Shown here: piece by piece, positions 58,427-58,970 of the stretch | Layout of the letters: each line of letters starts with the position of its first letter | How positions within the stretch are numbered: position 1 is the stretch's first letter | From: Deltaproteobacteria bacterium | Lineage (GTDB): Bacteria; Bdellovibrionota; JACOXK01 | Assembly: GCA_016186995.1 (NCBI GenBank) | Contig: JACPKQ010000007.1 | Coordinates: 116,226 to 175,195, forward strand | Reading direction: 5' to 3' | Length of the DNA stretch: 58,970 nucleotides | The notes under the pieces: generated by a model | Databases searched by the model: none | The model's input: the letters and a program-made list of their open reading frames with translations, nothing else | What the model was told of the DNA's origin: nothing | Translations under genes and position numbers: made by a program

Positions 58427-58970
58427 ATGGATGAGATCGTTATTTCTTTAGTTCTTTTTTTGTGTTTGGGCTTTGTTTTTTTCTTTTTAAAAAAGAATAA
58501 GAAAAAAAGAGGAGAAACAAAAAAAAGCCTTCAAACAGCGCTCTTTAAAACAAATTCTGCTTGGCATCCATTTAAAAATTTTTTTAGTAAAAAAAATTTA
58601 TCTCAGGAAGATCTTGAATCCATTGAGGAACTACTCATTACAAGTGATGTGGGTATTGCAACATCTCACAAGATTCTTGAAAAATTAAAAAATAAATTAT
58701 CTCGCAATGATGATATTAAAGAAAATTTAAAAAACTCTCTGGAAGAAATTATGGGTCAAGTGAATCATCGTTTTTCCGATATAAAAGAATCTTGTATTTT
58801 TCTTATTATTGGTGTGAATGGGGTTGGTAAGACGACAACCATTGCAAAACTAACACAGTATTTATTAAATCTCCAAAAAAAAACTTTTTTAGTGGCAGGT
58901 GATACTTTTCGAGCAGCTGCCATAGAGCAACTTGAAAGCTGGGCACAAAGACTGGAGGTTCCTCTTTTTA
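58427..58970 (+). CDS. ftsY: Signal recognition particle receptor FtsY, 5' part
   Basis: Partial: the frame is open to the end of the window (181 codons). A membrane helix at about 3-21 is followed by a Lys-rich linker, an NG-type N domain (about 60-120) and the start of the G domain with [10 protein letters not shown] and AGDTFRAAA. FtsY receives SRP-ribosome complexes at the membrane. Its anchor here is a real transmembrane helix, unlike the amphipathic helices of E. coli. It pairs with Ffh in this window. Confidence 0.93.
   Translation, partial: MDEIVISLVLFLCLGFVFFFLKKNKKKRGETKKSLQTALFKTNSAWHPFKNFFSKKNLSQEDLESIEELLITSDVGIATSHKILEKLKNKLSRNDDIKENLKNSLEEIMGQVNHRFSDIKESCIFLIIGVNGVGKTTTIAKLTQYLLNLQKKTFLVAGDTFRAAAIEQLESWAQRLEVPLF

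Overview
The window is a chromosomal segment of a Gram-negative, AT-rich bacterium (GC judged by eye as the mid to upper 30s percent). The outer-membrane logic is clear: a complete type II secretion operon, an Mla-type lipid transporter and several lipoproteins. GspN, class 2 PyrD, an NtrC-type regulator, a canonical sigma-54 promoter and the core-gene order suggest a deltaproteobacteria-like lineage. That placement is inference; no database search was possible.

Layout. 1-3,290: accessory block with MerR, MerT, a lipoprotein MerP, a CopZ-like metallochaperone, an ECF sigma factor with its zinc anti-sigma factor, a small membrane protein, and a truncated MgtC fragment lying against core DNA. 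3,268-6,174 (minus): Mla genes plus a lipoprotein. 6,386-9,140 (plus): sigma-54 promoter, FliA-family sigma factor, HD-GYP protein, HflX. 9,151-21,601 (minus): coiled-coil protein and gspCDEFGHIJKLMN. 21,602-24,700: sparse accessory stretch with a HigBA-like toxin-antitoxin pair, a VOC protein and two small secreted proteins. 24,696-28,937 (minus): NHL-repeat lipoprotein and a two-component pair whose regulator lacks the sigma-54 contact loop. 29,495-39,289 (plus): rpmF-fabD-fabG-acpP-fabF, a fused rpiB-glyA, nrdR, ribD-ribE-ribBA-ribH and nusB. 39,294-40,501 (minus): a putative 7(1)-knot protein and an FmdB-type zinc ribbon. 40,856-46,482 (plus): M17-N domain protein, ffh-rpsP-khpA-trmD-rplS-rnhB-yraN-pyrD. 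46,586-58,970 (plus except one aldehyde dehydrogenase): rimP-nusA-infB-rbfA-nrnA-truB-rpsO-pnp, a lytic transglycosylase, pgsA, a CoA-binding protein and the 5' end of ftsY.

The most unusual feature is a set of short palindromic repeat families (called A, B, C and D here). They lie between genes and also inside coding sequences without breaking the frame. ribE carries A-type insertions at two sites and a repeat-encoded C-terminus. ribD, ribH, rnhB, a histidine kinase and the signal-peptide region of the knot protein each carry one. Family C hairpins supply the ribH stop codon and purine-rich sequence ahead of ribH and nusB. This resembles Rickettsia palindromic elements and is densest in the riboflavin operon. 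A separate element with 19-bp terminal inverted repeats (151 and 224 bp copies) lies in the same orientation upstream of two core operons.

Other points of interest are the RpiB-GlyA fusion, the regulator without GAFTGA, the sigma-54 to FliA cascade and the MgtC breakpoint. No rRNA, tRNA, CRISPR array, integrase or transposase was recognised.
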